Shown: piece after piece, positions 21,901-34,100 of the stretch
How the letters are laid out: each line of letters starts with the position of its first letter
Position numbering within the stretch: the first letter of the stretch is position 1
NCBI GenBank assembly: GCA_947579665.1
Contig: OX388347.1
Span: forward strand, 38,696,943 to 38,760,942
DNA: 64,000 bases
Source of the DNA: Sympetrum striolatum
Taxonomy: Eukaryota > Arthropoda > Insecta > Odonata > Libellulidae
Reading direction: 5' to 3'
Translations under genes and position numbers: made by a program
The notes under the pieces: model-generated
Database searches by the model: none
What the model was told of the DNA's origin: nothing
The model's input: the letters and a program-made list of their open reading frames with translations, nothing else

Positions 21901-23991
21901 GTGTATTTTCGTACGCACGTATCGGACGGATGGAAATATCTATTTGATACGCGTGTTGATTTAATGTGGAAATTTCTTCATAGTTAAAGTGCTGACATTG
22001 TGGAGATATTGTTGAGAATTATATGAATTATACGACGGGTTTATTAGGTTAATAAAATGAGTACGTACTAACGTATCGAAATAGAATAGAGAAATGCGGT
22101 TAGCGGGAAAAACTTTGAATTTCTACCGAAAACTGATTATGTATATATGAAATAATTATTTCAATTCTACGTAGTTTGTGGAATGAGATCCTTAAATACA
22201 TTGTAGTAATTGAGGTTTATTGGAATACTAGTACAGTGATGGCACTGATTTATAAATTATAATTAGTCTTTACTTTTTTATTCTTTCACTATGGAATTGT
22301 TAAAAAAAGATATTTTTGTATATGGAAAGATATTTTTTCTTTAAAAAAGATTGAGTAAACGTTCTTCCAATCGGTAATCACAATTAGATGAAGAAATTGA
22401 TCGCTTTTTAATACCAACCTCGAAGTTTAGCGAAGAGAGAATTGTAAAAACCCTTGAAAACTTATTACTTTGTTTATCCTTGTAACCAGTAATCTATTTC
22501 TTTATCAAATGATTAGCGAAAATCGTATTAACTTGCCTTTATCAGAATATTATAGACAAAACAAGAATGAAGTTTTCTAACTTAATCTACATTTATTAAT
22601 ATCATATCTGTTTATAATAATATCATAATAACATTTTATTAAATATTTAATTTATATATATTAATTTATATTAATTCGCTGCAATTGGAACTCCATAAAC
22701 CGTCAATTTATGCAACCTGACTCGAGATTATAAGTGTGTAAAGTTGCAAGCTGGTTCGAATAATTTTTTCTTGCTTGTCGAATCTGGTCGTAAATTTCGA
22801 AGACTCAGAAACTGATCGGTTACGGTTATGTAGCCAGTGATTACAGTTCGGATGCAGATATGAAATCTGTATCTGTGTAGATCTCTAGGTAATATCAGTT
22901 CCATTATTCTTCCTTCGGACATTGAAAAGTATATCTGAGAAAACAGTGATAACAATTAATCTTCACTGAGTCCCAAAAGAAAGACAATGATACTTTAAGT
23001 TAACGAAATTTTTTTCTCGTCGAAGAGCTGTTCTGAAATATCACATGGCATCTTGGGCCTTTTCTGTATCCTTACTTGGGAAATTTTTAGCCCCTAGCTA
23101 CAAAAGGTTTTCATTCGTTTCTTCATATCCCAAACTTTTCTTGTATTCTTCTCTTCATCTCTTTCCTCGGGTATTTTTTTATCCTCCTGTTCGACCCCGT
23201 TTTTTCACCCCATAGCTATGTCCGCAGGACCCATGTAATGGTGCTTTCCTCTCCTTCCTCACGGAAACAAGGTCCGGGATTGTGCGTGCGCATGTGGCTG
23301 AGGGCATTCCCTGTTGCAACCATGGAAACAAGGCGCCTTTTTACGCCTCGAAGATTCCTTTTTTCTGCTTTGAGGGATTCCTTGGACTGACCTCAACGTA
23401 TCTCACGTTAACATTGTCCCTTTCACTTTTTAGTGGCGACGTGCTTTTTGGAATGCCGAAAAGTTCCAACATTTTTGTAAGGTTACGATATTTTGATTCG
23501 ATCAGATAAATATGCTAAATCTTTATCCGAGCGCATTTGCAATCCGATTACAGAATTCTTTTTTGAGTCGGAGGAAAATGTTTATATTTCAAAATTCCTT
23601 TGCTGATCGCTTTTTAAAAACGATAATTTATGGTCGGGAAATAATGACTTCGAGTCAAATTGGTTATGATGCAGAAAGTTCTTAAGAAAAGTTAGAAATT
23701 CTGCCACTAACTTTGTTTTGGTAATTTAAATCGAGGTTAAGCATAACTAATTTTATATACTTGCTATCAAAAATTATGCTAAATTTTGGGGAAAATCTCT
23801 TTTCACGTGCAAAGTAATCTCCATTGATACAATAACAGAACCATCCAGCAAATTATCTAATACCTAGATTTAAATCATTAGTTCTCGTGTCATTAATCTG
23901 AATGTAGACTTATCATACATCTAAAGTTTCACGTAGACACTAGCTGTGAAAATTCTCATATAACACAGAACATCTTTTAGAAGTAATTCGC
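21901..23991. other. Mostly AT-rich DNA, nothing recognised
   Basis: A moderately GC-rich, pyrimidine-rich patch lies at 23100-23480; the rest is AT-rich. Short frames (75 codons) near 22728-22955 and 23282-23509 have no recognisable product. Confidence 0.5.
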
Positions 23992-24169
23992 TTAACCATC
24001 TTAAATGGAAAACAATTCTTAACTTCTACATATTTATATCGACCGATTTCGTCAACCTGTTGACATCATCATCAGTTCATCGCCTGATGATGTCAATACG
24101 TTGACGAAACCGGTGGTAAGAAATGTAAATGTTGTGGGAGTTACGAAGTGTTTTTCTTTTAAGACGGTA
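23992..24169. mobile_element. Fold-back element with hammerhead-like core, arm class 1, copy 2
   Basis: The arms match those at 19343-19514 (left TTAACCATCTTAAATGG, right CTTTTAAGACGG). Near the loop the plus strand carries CTGATGA (24084-24090), TG, a small hairpin GTCAA-TACG-TTGAC, then GAAAC (24106-24110) and CGGTGGTA. The mirrored arm carries a second, similar set on the minus strand (CTGATGATGATGTCAAC...TTGACGAAATCGG). CTGATGA-stem-GAAA is the conserved core arrangement of hammerhead ribozymes. I do not see a good stem I, so activity is uncertain. Confidence 0.72.
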
Positions 24170-25921
24170 TCTACGAAATTATACCTAGTTTGGATTGAAT
24201 ACATTATTTTTTTTAGTTATTCGTTTTTTGATTCATAGGATTTTTAGCATTTGTAATGAAGTTATTCAGGTGCTCTAGGTCGTATTTCATCATCTTATAG
24301 ATAGTTCGGAAACAAAAATATTTCAACATTTCAACCTACATATAAAGGTTACGTAGAAAGATATTGACCTTTGCGTTAAAAAAGGAAAGGCTATCTATGA
24401 TTTTACGAACTAAGAATGCTCTTAATCGAATGCTTAATCTAGTTAAGAATACACAAAATATTTTGATGTAATTCAAATAATTTTTACGCATTTATTCACA
24501 ATCACCATTGTCTACTTGTATTTTTTGTAGGTATATTTGCAACAATATATGGAAATTTCTGAAAGGTCTTTGTTATAAAGTACTACTTTGTTGAAAAAAT
24601 ATTGAAAAATAATTTTACTCCATAAAAACCTCCTTTACTTACATTTTCGATGATTGATTGGCATTACTTAGCTCTCAGAGTTTTTCGTTACTTCATGCGA
24701 ACGAGAAAAAATTAGTTTCTCTTCATCTGAAATTCATTTAGCGCGTTCGCTATTAATTTTTTTATCTAAGATACAATCGACACGACCTGCGATGCCATCG
24801 TTCGCCTCGAGGATTTTCACTTCGGAGAAAATGTCTTCGACGGGGTAAAATCTTAAATTTTTTACGCTTCGAACTCTTAGAGATTGATTTCGGAGATTAT
24901 CGGCCGTAATTGAGGGAGTATTGAAAGAATGACAAGTTGGAGATGAGAAGGCAGCCCCGGAGATTGAACCCCGTCATTATTTCTTATAGGTGGATGCGAT
25001 AAATAGCCCAGAAGGAGAGTATTTCCACCTCTTTGGCCCACGAGCGTATTATTTTATGCATCTCCTGGTAGATTTTCGAAAAAGATTCCGTTACTTCGGT
25101 AGATGTAGAATACGATTCGATTCGCATATTATCCGATAACTGTTTTGGATATTAAGAGACAGAAAAGAGCATATCCGGTGGTTCTGCATGCGCAAATATT
25201 GAGACTATTTCCCATTTTTTAAATTTCTATAAATTGGAATCATTGCTTTCTCTTAATTTAACGTAAAGTGGACATTTAGTATCGGCACCATTCATTTGGC
25301 TACCTGATATCATATTTAGTCACCTAACGAATTTTAAATATCAACTATATTGTTTCAAGTCACGTTTTAACAATTATGTCGTCGATTTTATTTTAAGTAA
25401 TGCTATATTTGTTTTAACAATCTTTATTAGATAGTTAATAAAACAAGTATATTAATTATTCATATTAGTCTACATATTTAAAATAAACTCCAATCGAATT
25501 ATGTAGGAGATTCAAAAAAGATGGCTCACTAACACAACAAGGAATTCTACAAATTAAAAATTTCACAGGTTGCAACTATTTCCATTATTGAAGGCATTCA
25601 TTATTTTCCAATAGATTGATACGTATAGATTCTATCCATTAATTACTACGTATATATTTTATCGACATTTAACTTTCTGTTGTTTATTGCGCCCTGAGGT
25701 GACTTGATGTCTGTTTACAATAAACTTACCTCTGATGGTATGTCATAATGCTGTTTGATTTTGCGCAGAGATGTTTTCTACGTAATACATGGAAATCAAT
25801 TCTTATAGAACATTTTCGGGATGAAAGATATCATGTTTCGAACCTATTTTCATGAATCTATGTGCGGAGTTAAATCTGTAATAAGAGGTTAAAAAGAATG
25901 ATAATAATTAACCAATGGCAG
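24170..25921. other. AT-rich DNA with a small GC-richer patch
   Basis: A CpG-containing patch lies at about 24780-25060 and includes a weak B-box-like string (GGGGTTCAATCTCC, minus, near 24957-24970) without a convincing A box. Otherwise nothing recognised. Confidence 0.5.
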
Positions 25922-26050
25922 AGGAATAAAGCAACTTTACTGACACAAATAATATTTTTCTTCGACGACCTATGTATTAACGCGTATCGTCATCACCAGG
26001 TTTAGAGTAAAAAATTCTGTGTCAGTGCGTAAAAGTTTTTGTTATTCTTC
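25922..26050. mobile_element. Fold-back element with hammerhead-like core, other arms
   Basis: Left arm AGGAATAAAGCAACTTTACT then GACACAAATAATATTTTT; right arm mirrors it with GAATTTTTTA...CTGACACA...TTGTTATTC on the reverse strand. The minus strand carries CTGGTGA, TG, ACGA...TCGTCGAAG between 26000 and 25961, a one-base variant of CTGATGA with a GACGA/TCGTC stem and a GAA remnant. Confidence 0.6.
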
Positions 26051-26845
26051 TTTCACGATGAAGATATACCGATAAATCGAGGCGGAAACAGTGTATTTTC
26101 GTAATAATTACCTATTATTAGTTTGAAAATTATAGAAGCTTCTACCGTCACTGTAGCGTAACCTTAATTCGCACTGTTTCGAATTCACAACTGGAGGGAG
26201 TTCCGCCTAATCCGATATTCCGGTTATGGAGATTCGTCACATTTCGGGAAACGTCAGCCTCTTTATCTCCGATCTTTGTTCGAGAAAAGCTATTCCAAAG
26301 TAATCTGCCTAAAACCCCTTTCTTCCCCTCATACTTCCCTTGATTACTTCACCATGTTGCAGCTGAGCGGATAATGGCCGTATATCAGACTGCCGCTATC
26401 GCACCCTCGCATCGCTATAATCGACTCCTCGACTTTCACACCTCTCTTTTCTCCCTTTCACCCACAAACCCCTCTCTAATCTTCCAAAGATAAATCTTAT
26501 ACTTTCCTCTCTATGCCTCCTCTCATCTTGAGGTTGCCCATCAACTACGTTGTGTTTGTCTACATGCTGCGAATAGGTACCGCGATCAACTATCGTATAC
26601 CATTTTTTGTCTCTCTCATCCATGAGTTTACTAGAATTGCCTAAAATATGTTTAAATTTCAATTTCTTACTCTTGAGAAAATTTAATCCCCAGCTAAAAT
26701 AAATAATTGTTTATCGTCATAAATAATTTGTAACGATTTTTTAAAAATATTAATGCAAATATTTGATCAGCTGGTATGTTTGTCAAGCAGAGATTAACTT
26801 TTGCCTGTTCTTTCATGAATGAATCTAGATAGAAGACGTAATAAG
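26051..26845. other. No feature recognised
   Basis: A pyrimidine-rich, GC-richer patch at 26160-26600 opens an 88-codon minus frame without a recognisable domain. The rest is AT-rich. Confidence 0.5.
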
Positions 26846-27055
26846 TATATATGAAAATGGATAATCCTTGCAGTAGAACTTCGGTAATTTTTCAATTTTT
26901 ATTCGTCATATCACGGATCACGTAAAAATTATTACAGAAAGAAATCCATAGAAAGGTACAATAAATATTAATAAATGTGGATTAACCTTGCAATAGAACT
27001 TCATTTATTATGTTTAATTTTTGCTCGGCGTGTTTGTGTAAAACATAAAGATGAT
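26846..27055 (+). repeat. Two-copy tandem duplication, period about 118 bp
   Basis: Unit 1 has GGATAATCCTTGCAGTAGAA, CTTC, then TTTTTATTCGTCATATCACG and ACGTAAAA. Unit 2 has GGATTAACCTTGCAATAGAA, CTTC, then TTTTTGCTCGGCGTGTTTGT and GTAAAA. The order of blocks is the same in both. Confidence 0.6.
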
Positions 27056-27824
27056 TTGAGGAAATGTTTTGGAATGACATCTTATAATATTACAATTACT
27101 TAATTTAGAGATAGAAGTTATCAAAAATAGGTTTATAAGTTCTGAAATTAAATATATTTATGAGCTTTATTATTGCAAAAAGTAAAGAATCGGTACTATC
27201 AAGAAAGTTTTTATTTTGTTAGGAAAATCAGCCCCAATTTATAATTGGATGGCAGTATTTATAGCGTAGCTGAGGTAATCTTTAGTTTATATGCCCTTAT
27301 ACCTTTTAAGAGCAGGTAGCATGTTTATGGCAGTTAAGATAGCCTTTCTCCAACAGCACATTTCAATGTGTTGATGATGCAAATCATCGCACCTCCTGAA
27401 TTAAATGCCCGATCATCAAACTTCAACTTCCATCTTCTTTCCATTTCGCTTCCCGTTTTGAGCCATATACTATACGTGCGACTCTGTTCCGTCGTGTAAA
27501 TAATATCCCTCTATTTGTTTATCCGTCCTTTTTCTTTCCATATCACCTTCCCGTTTCTCTTCCTGCACATTCTCCATCTGTCCCCTCTCCTCCTCCATTA
27601 TTCATCTCTTTCATACTTGTGCTGCAAGTGGTGACAAATTGGAAGTTGTTCCTTCGCTCCATAACTCTCCCTGCCTCGCCGCCTATGTCACTTTTTTCAC
27701 GCTGTTTACATTACGGTTTAAAGTGTTATAAATGCCAAGTCGCCCATCTGCCTTGAAAAGAGGACAATGGACCGCCGTTGAATTTTCGTCGAACAAAGGC
27801 TCTCTCCAAGGGGCTTTGAAGTAG
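27056..27824. other. No feature recognised
   Basis: Includes GATGATGCAAATCATC at about 27373-27388, a short imperfect palindrome, and a pyrimidine-rich patch to 27660. No gene seen. Confidence 0.5.
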
Positions 27825-27895
27825 GACCTCCGCCGGATTCGAACCCGGCACTCGTTTGGTGAATGCCTCTCAATCACACCACTCTTTCCAGATTC
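27825..27895 (-). mobile_element. tRNA-like head (SINE remnant)
   Basis: On the minus strand TGGTGTGATTGAG (A-box-like, about 27869-27881) and CCGGGTTCGAATCCGG (B box in a perfect T stem, 27834-27848) are about 20 bases apart. The acceptor and anticodon stems do not form well, so I call a SINE head or decayed tRNA, not a functional tRNA. Confidence 0.55.
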
Positions 27896-27939
27896 TCTTT
27901 TATGCGTCACTGAGGCGGTGACGAGTTTATTTGGACGGT

Positions 27940-28025
27940 TGCTTAATTTTCAGGGTCTTGCTTAATTTTCAGGGTAATTTTGCTGTAATTTTAGGGTAAT
28001 TTTGTGTAATTTTTAGGATAATTCC
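27940..28025 (+). repeat. Short imperfect tandem repeat TAATTTTCAGGG
   Basis: Repeats of TTAATTTTCAGGG, TAATTTTGCTG, TAATTTTAGGG, TAATTTTGTG and TAATTTTTAGGA follow one another, with a variable period of roughly 12 to 18 bases. Confidence 0.6.
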
Positions 28026-28254
28026 ATCAAATTAAGGTTTTTTCTTTGTAACATTGCTTTATTCATTAATTTCGCCGTGTTTTATTTTTCATATAGGTAC
28101 TTAAATACATTAATTTTACCTATGTCTTCCTCTCTATTTAGAGATTTAACAGAAAACTATTGTGCGTTCCAGAATTCCAGTCAGTATTGTCTTATAAGAG
28201 AACCAAAAAGCTAGTCCAAGCTGCCTCTATGTGGAGTTTCAGGTTTGAACGTAT

Positions 28255-28490
28255 AAAACAAAGATACATAATAATAATATTAATTTATCACCATCAGATA
28301 TGAAATCAACCACTTACATGTGAAATAATAAAAATAATAAACAAAATTAAACGCAAAAAAGGAGACAAAGCGATAAAAAATTAATAGGAAGAAAGAAGAA
28401 AAACACAAAACTCAATAGAAAAGTATGGAGAAAGTAAAAATAAAAACACCAATACACAAGTTATTATTTATTTTACTTCGTGAAAATAAA
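28255..28490 (-). mobile_element. T-rich LINE 3' UTR-like tract
   Basis: In minus-strand sense this is a long T-rich segment followed by CACATGTAAGTGGTTGATTT and ending in an ATTATTATTATG tail near 28270. It resembles in style the 3' ends at 54713-54995 and 29825-30237, but sequence identity is weak. Confidence 0.4.
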
Positions 28491-29473
28491 AAATAATTTT
28501 ATCACGAAAATGAACTTCCACTCAGTCAAGCCTGAGATTATTGAGTTAACTATGATACAAAGTTTACCTAGTTCAAATTCGACTCAATTCACTGGTTGAA
28601 TCAACTGGCGATATTTGAGAAAAAATTACTTAATCAACACATTATACTAGTTATGCTAGTTGTTACGACAATGCTATTATAGATACAACTACTGAATATA
28701 TATTGTTAACTAAAGTAAATCCTAAAATCATCTGTTTCTTTTTTAACTTTAGAAGTCTTCCCCTAATATTTTCCTCAGAATACGTATTCTCACGGATTCC
28801 ATTACTGATTCATGTCATTAGCTCATTCCGCACAAATTTGCTGAAAATAACTAAAGACTTCTTAAGGAGGTTGTCCAAAATTATGCCAACCTGCCATAAG
28901 AGTGTTTCTGCTAATTCTCGTCGAACTGTTTCCGTCTTTTAAAAATTAGTGACCCGAACTTCAAGCACCTGCGAATTGTCCATAAAAATCTTTTCCATTT
29001 ACCCGCTTCCTCTCGGTTCATGAAATTAATTAGCTTCACCGGCAATATTCATGCCGTAAAGTCTCTTAAGAACTGGTTTAGAGAACGTAATTACCTATCG
29101 GCTCCTTAAAACAAAAACGTCCAAAGTGGTCTCGACTAAATCAAGCCAATTCGCAGAGTATTTAGCTCACAAAAAACTAAATAGCGGAAAGTTGCACCTT
29201 TGGGGAAGAATTTCAATCAACCGCTCTTTCGCAGAAACTTAGACATATTTAAGCTCGTTAAGTGTTCAAAAAGCCATCCATCAGCTCAAACCGCTTATAT
29301 AAGCCTCAACGTGATATTTTTCACCGCACTCTCATCAAGGGACAGTTATCTTTTACCGTTGCAAATGTTTGCAAGTTGTCGCAAAACAAGCTCGGGTCCA
29401 TCCATTGGGGTGATCCAGCATAATGACCCCTCGTTATAGATCGAAGCTTCAGCGGGTATACAAGACATCGTGA
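28491..29473. other. AT-rich DNA, nothing recognised
   Basis: Two 79-codon plus frames (28703-28942 and 29200-29439) lie here and have no recognisable domain. No repeat seen before the fold-back array begins. Confidence 0.5.
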
Positions 29474-30258
29474 CGCGACAACTCAGAGTGTGAAAATTCA
29501 TAGTACGACAACTCAGAGTGCGACAACTCATCGGACCCGACAACTCGTCGGACCCGACAACTCACCGTGCGACAACTGAGCGGACGACAGCTCATTGCGC
29601 GAACAACAGATCGCTGTAAAAATTGAAGTAATTTCAAATTTTGAACGTTAAACAATTGAGCGGCAGTCTTTTTACCGATCACTGATTAAACTAGTCAATA
29701 AGTTATTAATAATGTATTTAATAATAAATAAATCGCGCGATGAGCTGTCTCCCGGTCGGTTTACGCACGGTGAATTGTCGGGTCCGATGAGTTGTCGCAC
29801 CCTGAGTTGTCGTACTCTGAATTCTATTCTTTTTATTTCATCTATTCCACTTGTATATTCATTAGTCTATTTTTACCTACTTACATGTAAATGTGTAACA
29901 TTTGTTCTTTTTTTGTTCTTCCATGGTATTATTGGCATGTCTTAATGTCTTTTTGCCTTTGAATCACATTTAGTCTGATTTCATTACTAAATTTAGTTCC
30001 CTATCAGTAGGTTTCGCAGGTTTTCCACACTCCCCTACTCGAGGTGTTTTCCTGCAGTGGAAATTTTTTCCTAAGCTCTTATATTAGGTTTTTTAAACCC
30101 ACAAAGTAGTCTTCTTCTGTGCACTGTTTTTTTTCAAGCTATCCTTTTTTTCAAATTTATATGACAAAGGTTTAGATGTAAGAAGAGACTTTATAGTCTC
30201 AATCTCGCCCTAAATAAAGTCCTTTATTGTTATAATTAATTCCCGCACTCTGAGTTGT
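29474..30258. mobile_element. Fold-back element of ACAACTC units, split by a nested insertion
   Basis: The left arm (29474-29601) is a series of units such as CGACAACTCAGAGTG, CGACAACTCATCGGACC, CGACAACTCGTCGGACC and CGACAACTCACCGTG. The right arm (29734-29824, resumed at 30238-30258) is its reverse complement in the same order (GGTGAATTGTCGGGTCCGAT, GAGTTGTCGCACCCTGAG, TTGTCGTACTC...). The left arm has one extra 18-bp unit. About 132 AT-rich bases lie between the arms. The outermost right unit is separated from the rest by the fragment at 29825-30237. Short frames that cross the arms simply translate the repeat. Confidence 0.82.
29825..30237 (+). mobile_element. Nested LINE-like 3' fragment, family C, copy 2, with AATTC duplication
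   Basis: Flanked by AATTC at 29820-29824 and 30238-30242. In sense orientation it is T-rich at first, then has AGTAGGTTTCGCAGGTTTTC and GGTGTTTTCCTGCAGTGG. It ends with GAGACTTTATAGTCTC, CTCGCCCTAAATAAAGTCC and a TTATTGTTATAATT tail. It matches the reverse complement of 3140-3535. Removing it restores continuity of the fold-back right arm, so it inserted later. Confidence 0.8.
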
Positions 30259-33200
30259 CACTGAGAGAACCACAAGACAATCCCTCATTTGCTAAAGAAC
30301 GCCATCTGAAGTGGCATCTCTTAAAAGGCAGCCGATAAAAATCTGCCTGAATTATAGCAATCCTTAAGTCGGCTTACGAAAACATATCCCCAGCGGAGAA
30401 AGGCTCGAAATATCAAGTCGACGGTGATATCGACACATTAGCCTCCTCCCGCGGGACTTAATCCTTATAATGTCTTCCGACGGCGTGAAAGCCTTCCCGG
30501 AGTGGAGGCGGAATGTGTGTAATCCGACCCTCTCGGTAATAAGCCTCCCCCAAGAGGTGACAATTAAAAGGTCATCATGTCTTAGAAACCTTATCCGACG
30601 AAGTGGTTGTCTGAAGCACATTTAACTTCCTTTAGCGCGGTCGAGGGAGGAAGTCCGCGGATCTTTGAAGTGTTTGGGCCCCGGGGAAGGCGTCAGTGGC
30701 CTTCGCAGGTGGCTGAGACTTTGTTGGATAATCAACACGAGTGTTCTTTTAATCGTGTTTTCAGTCGGTAGCCGTACGCACGCTTGATTACCTTCGGAGG
30801 CTGTATGGGAAATTTCAATACTGCGATTAAAAACTAACGAGGACTATTCTCAAAGAGGTATGAAGAGAATCTCTGTATTTCTGCATGCTTATGTGCTGGG
30901 AAGAATGAATCATGTAGGCGGTAACTTCCTGAACTTAAAAACTCTTGAATTTCTGAGATACACGTTCTTTTTTGGTTGCTTGCATTATTTTATTGATGGG
31001 TATAATGCATATACTACATTTTAGTGAACCAAATCTTCTACTGTGTGATGGTAAACGTTACTTTTTATCCTAATATATATTCAATAAATTTTCGACTGTT
31101 TTTACTACGTGGACTGCACAAAGCTGGAGGCATTTTCTGTGTCTTTTTTATGCCAATATCAATTATACATTTTATTTTTTTTTTAATTTTAACTTATACA
31201 TTTTCTTAGCATATTTCTTATACCTATTATGACTCCCCAGGAACTATCTGCCAACACGATCTAAATGTAAGAACTACGTAATGAATCAACTAACTATATA
31301 TTAAAATTAATTTTAAACAAAAATAAAGTTATCTATACAAAACTTGGATCTGGTAGATTCAACCATAAAAAATGCGTTTCCATCTCTATTGGGTAATGAA
31401 GCTGTATGAAGTCTATCTATCTAAAATATTCGTCGTCACTTTTCTGGAAGAGCGTATTGTTTAAGCTTTGAAAATGCATCAGTTTTGGAGCTGGAGTATT
31501 TATTGTTAGAATACTGAGAATTCAGATCCGTCTGTACTATTGAAATTGATCGGCATTGGCGTAACTTTCTAATTTACTCTGAGAAATCGCTCGTCAGAGA
31601 TATAATTTCAATGGTGAAACTAACTCGTATAGTATCATTCTAACTTTGATTTAATAGATGAGATTTTACGAATCATATCCCGTGGGAGGATTGTAATACA
31701 GCAAATCACTCATATTTCTCGAACAGCCCGAGTAAATATCGTTAGCTAACATTTTACGATCTCTCTGCGAATTCCACTCAGTAATTTGTTTTCTGAATAT
31801 TCAGGAATGAAACGCACAACGTAGTCAATGTGGTAGACTACTATATCTCAGTTTAAATTGGTTCGATAAACGCGTCTCGCTTGTAAGTCTGTCACCAGTT
31901 GCAATTGCAAGTAGTCATGAATCATATTTCAAAGTGAACCTATACGCAGCAGGTCCCAATTAAAACCACCAAAACTGAAATATCGCATGGCTGAACCTCG
32001 GCCTAAATAGTTCAACTTAGAGCACGGTGCGTGGACGACGTGTCACCGAAAGGTATTTCTGATTCGTACCGCTCTAATCCTCGACGGCCGCTCCCATTCA
32101 AGAGGATAAAGGGGCAACATTCTAGGCTTATTACTCAAGGGAATTTATGGGACTATTCAAGGAGTCCGAATAAGTCACGCTGAGTGACTATTGGAGGTCG
32201 TAAGGCGTCGTGGAAAGTAGCTCCGACATTTCGGCGACGAGAAAGATACTGTCGAAATTATGTGTGACTGACGAAAGATTTCGACTATGTGTAGTGAAGG
32301 GATATGCACGATTATGATACCCTTTCGAGATAATAATGGAATATATGATAGAATTAAGAGAATCGAAATAGATGTAGTGAAAGCAGGTGACATGGATGAT
32401 CTCATTGATTGAGGGAAGGATTTAATATACAAGAGAGCTAGCCTAGATGTTTTCAGAAGCAATTAAACAAATTATCGGAATTTGAAGTTAAGGGTAGAGT
32501 AGCGCAGAAAGCAATGTAATAGGTCATTTCTCTGACGAGAGTTGTGAAGGATCTCTCCAATATCAACAAAAACAAATAATTAAACGAAGTAGTTCATCAA
32601 ATATACGCGTATTTCTGCAATATGATCCTTATTACTATCTTATTCGAGAACATCGAGTTGCAGTGTATTATTTTAAGTTTCAACTTGAGACTAGTTTGCT
32701 AATGATTTGCTAAATTTGATATGTCATCACTAGTTTTCAAAGGGAAAGGGAATATTCCATCGGAGAAGTAGGTGTATTATTATCAGTATTTTAAAAAGTG
32801 TAATTTATCAGATATAATTAAAATTTTGATCAGTCAGAAGCTGGGCCGGCTGATGGCAGTGCTCCGAGCTAGCTAACTTTTAACGTGCTTTTTGCCTACA
32901 TATTGATTTATTGGGATTTAAAATTACTTAAAACTACTTAACTTAACTTAAAATTACTTAAGAAAATAAAATTATGTATCTAAACTTTTCTATCTGGGTT
33001 TTATAAGTTAATTTATTTTTAACGCTGTTTAGCTAGTCTATGACGTGCGGCGCAACCTAAACCGGGGCGGGGGCGGGGTTCGGCCCTGGTCAGTAGATTA
33101 TCTACGACTATTATTCAACATAAGCCGAAATAAATCTTTATCCTTGAATGAAGTAGAAGAAAGCAACCTTTTATCATTTTTTCATCGATATCCGCAGATC

Positions 33201-33380
33201 ATACCTTCAAACATACGTGATACCACCCATATCTTCTGTCACAAGCGAGTAATTTATCGCATCATTCATTACTCAAATTAATCACATTTGTCTCCATTTA
33301 AATATGATCTGTAAATATTTACCTCCGGTCATTCAATACGAATACGTTTATTATCGGAATGGATCAGTATCTCTTCGCGG
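30259..33380. other. No feature recognised
   Basis: Moderately GC-rich at 30300-30720, then AT-rich. A local run of ACTTAA repeats lies at about 32926-32962. Frames up to 95 codons (32175-32462 minus) are unassigned. Confidence 0.5.
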
Positions 33381-34100
33381 AAGATATAGTCGTCCTCACA
33401 CTAACAGCGAGATGAGGAAATGAAAAAAAATAATCGGATTTGCTTTTCTGGCGAAATGACGCGTTCTTCCCATCCGCGACATAAATTAGCGGCTTTTAGA
33501 TCAGCGATATAAATCCCGCCCGCCCGTGCAGGAGCTCCTTACTTCGCTGTGCATCTCGCAAAAGTCGATATCAATCTGCAAAAATTCGCGCCGCGAAAAT
33601 GGAGCGCGTAATTGGCTAAACGGTATCTATAATTGAATCTTCGTCCGAAACGCTCCCGATTGTCGATGCGAGAGGTTAGCCAATCCGATAACGGAAACGG
33701 CCATGAATCTCCTTCGCGGAGATCGATTAGTTTTTAATGTTTGCCGTCGCAGACATTGGTTTTCGCGGATCTCCACGCTCGGCCTCACCGTGATTGTTTT
33801 ATTAGGGAAATTAAGGGGAGGGGTTGGAAGTATGCGGCACCTGCAATGGCAAAGTATGCATATTCCCCATGCGTCTTCCATCTCCCATCTCATTGCAACC
33901 GAGAATCTACGCCTAAGGGTGCTCGATTCCACTACGAACAAATTGATTCGATGATGGATTCCCCGCGGTTTGAGAGCGAAGTGGTCTTTCTCGAAAGCGT
34001 TTCTTCAGGTTTCCGCCCGCTTATTTATGCGCCTTTAATGTGATATTATAATTTGCGGGGAAGGAATTTATGCGGCCGGGGTTTGCTTTGCGTTTATTAA
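33381..34100. other. CpG-rich island with overlapping open frames
   Basis: High density of CG (CCCGCCCGCCCGTGCAGG, GCGCCGCGAAAATGGAGCGC). Frames of 104 (minus), 100 and 83 (plus) codons overlap in the same stretch and none has a recognisable domain. This is best read as a non-coding CpG-rich island; promoter or enhancer use is possible. Confidence 0.45.

Noticed and set aside
24935..25010. tRNA-like element (GGGGTTCAATCTCC on minus)
   Set aside because: No convincing A box and no match to the other SINE families.
27825..27895. Functional tRNA on the minus strand
   Set aside because: The B box and T stem are perfect, but no acceptor or anticodon stem forms.
29346..29945. Cysteine/serine-rich repeat proteins (MSCRTLSCRT-type frames)
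   Set aside because: These frames are direct translations of the ACAACTC repeat units of the fold-back element.
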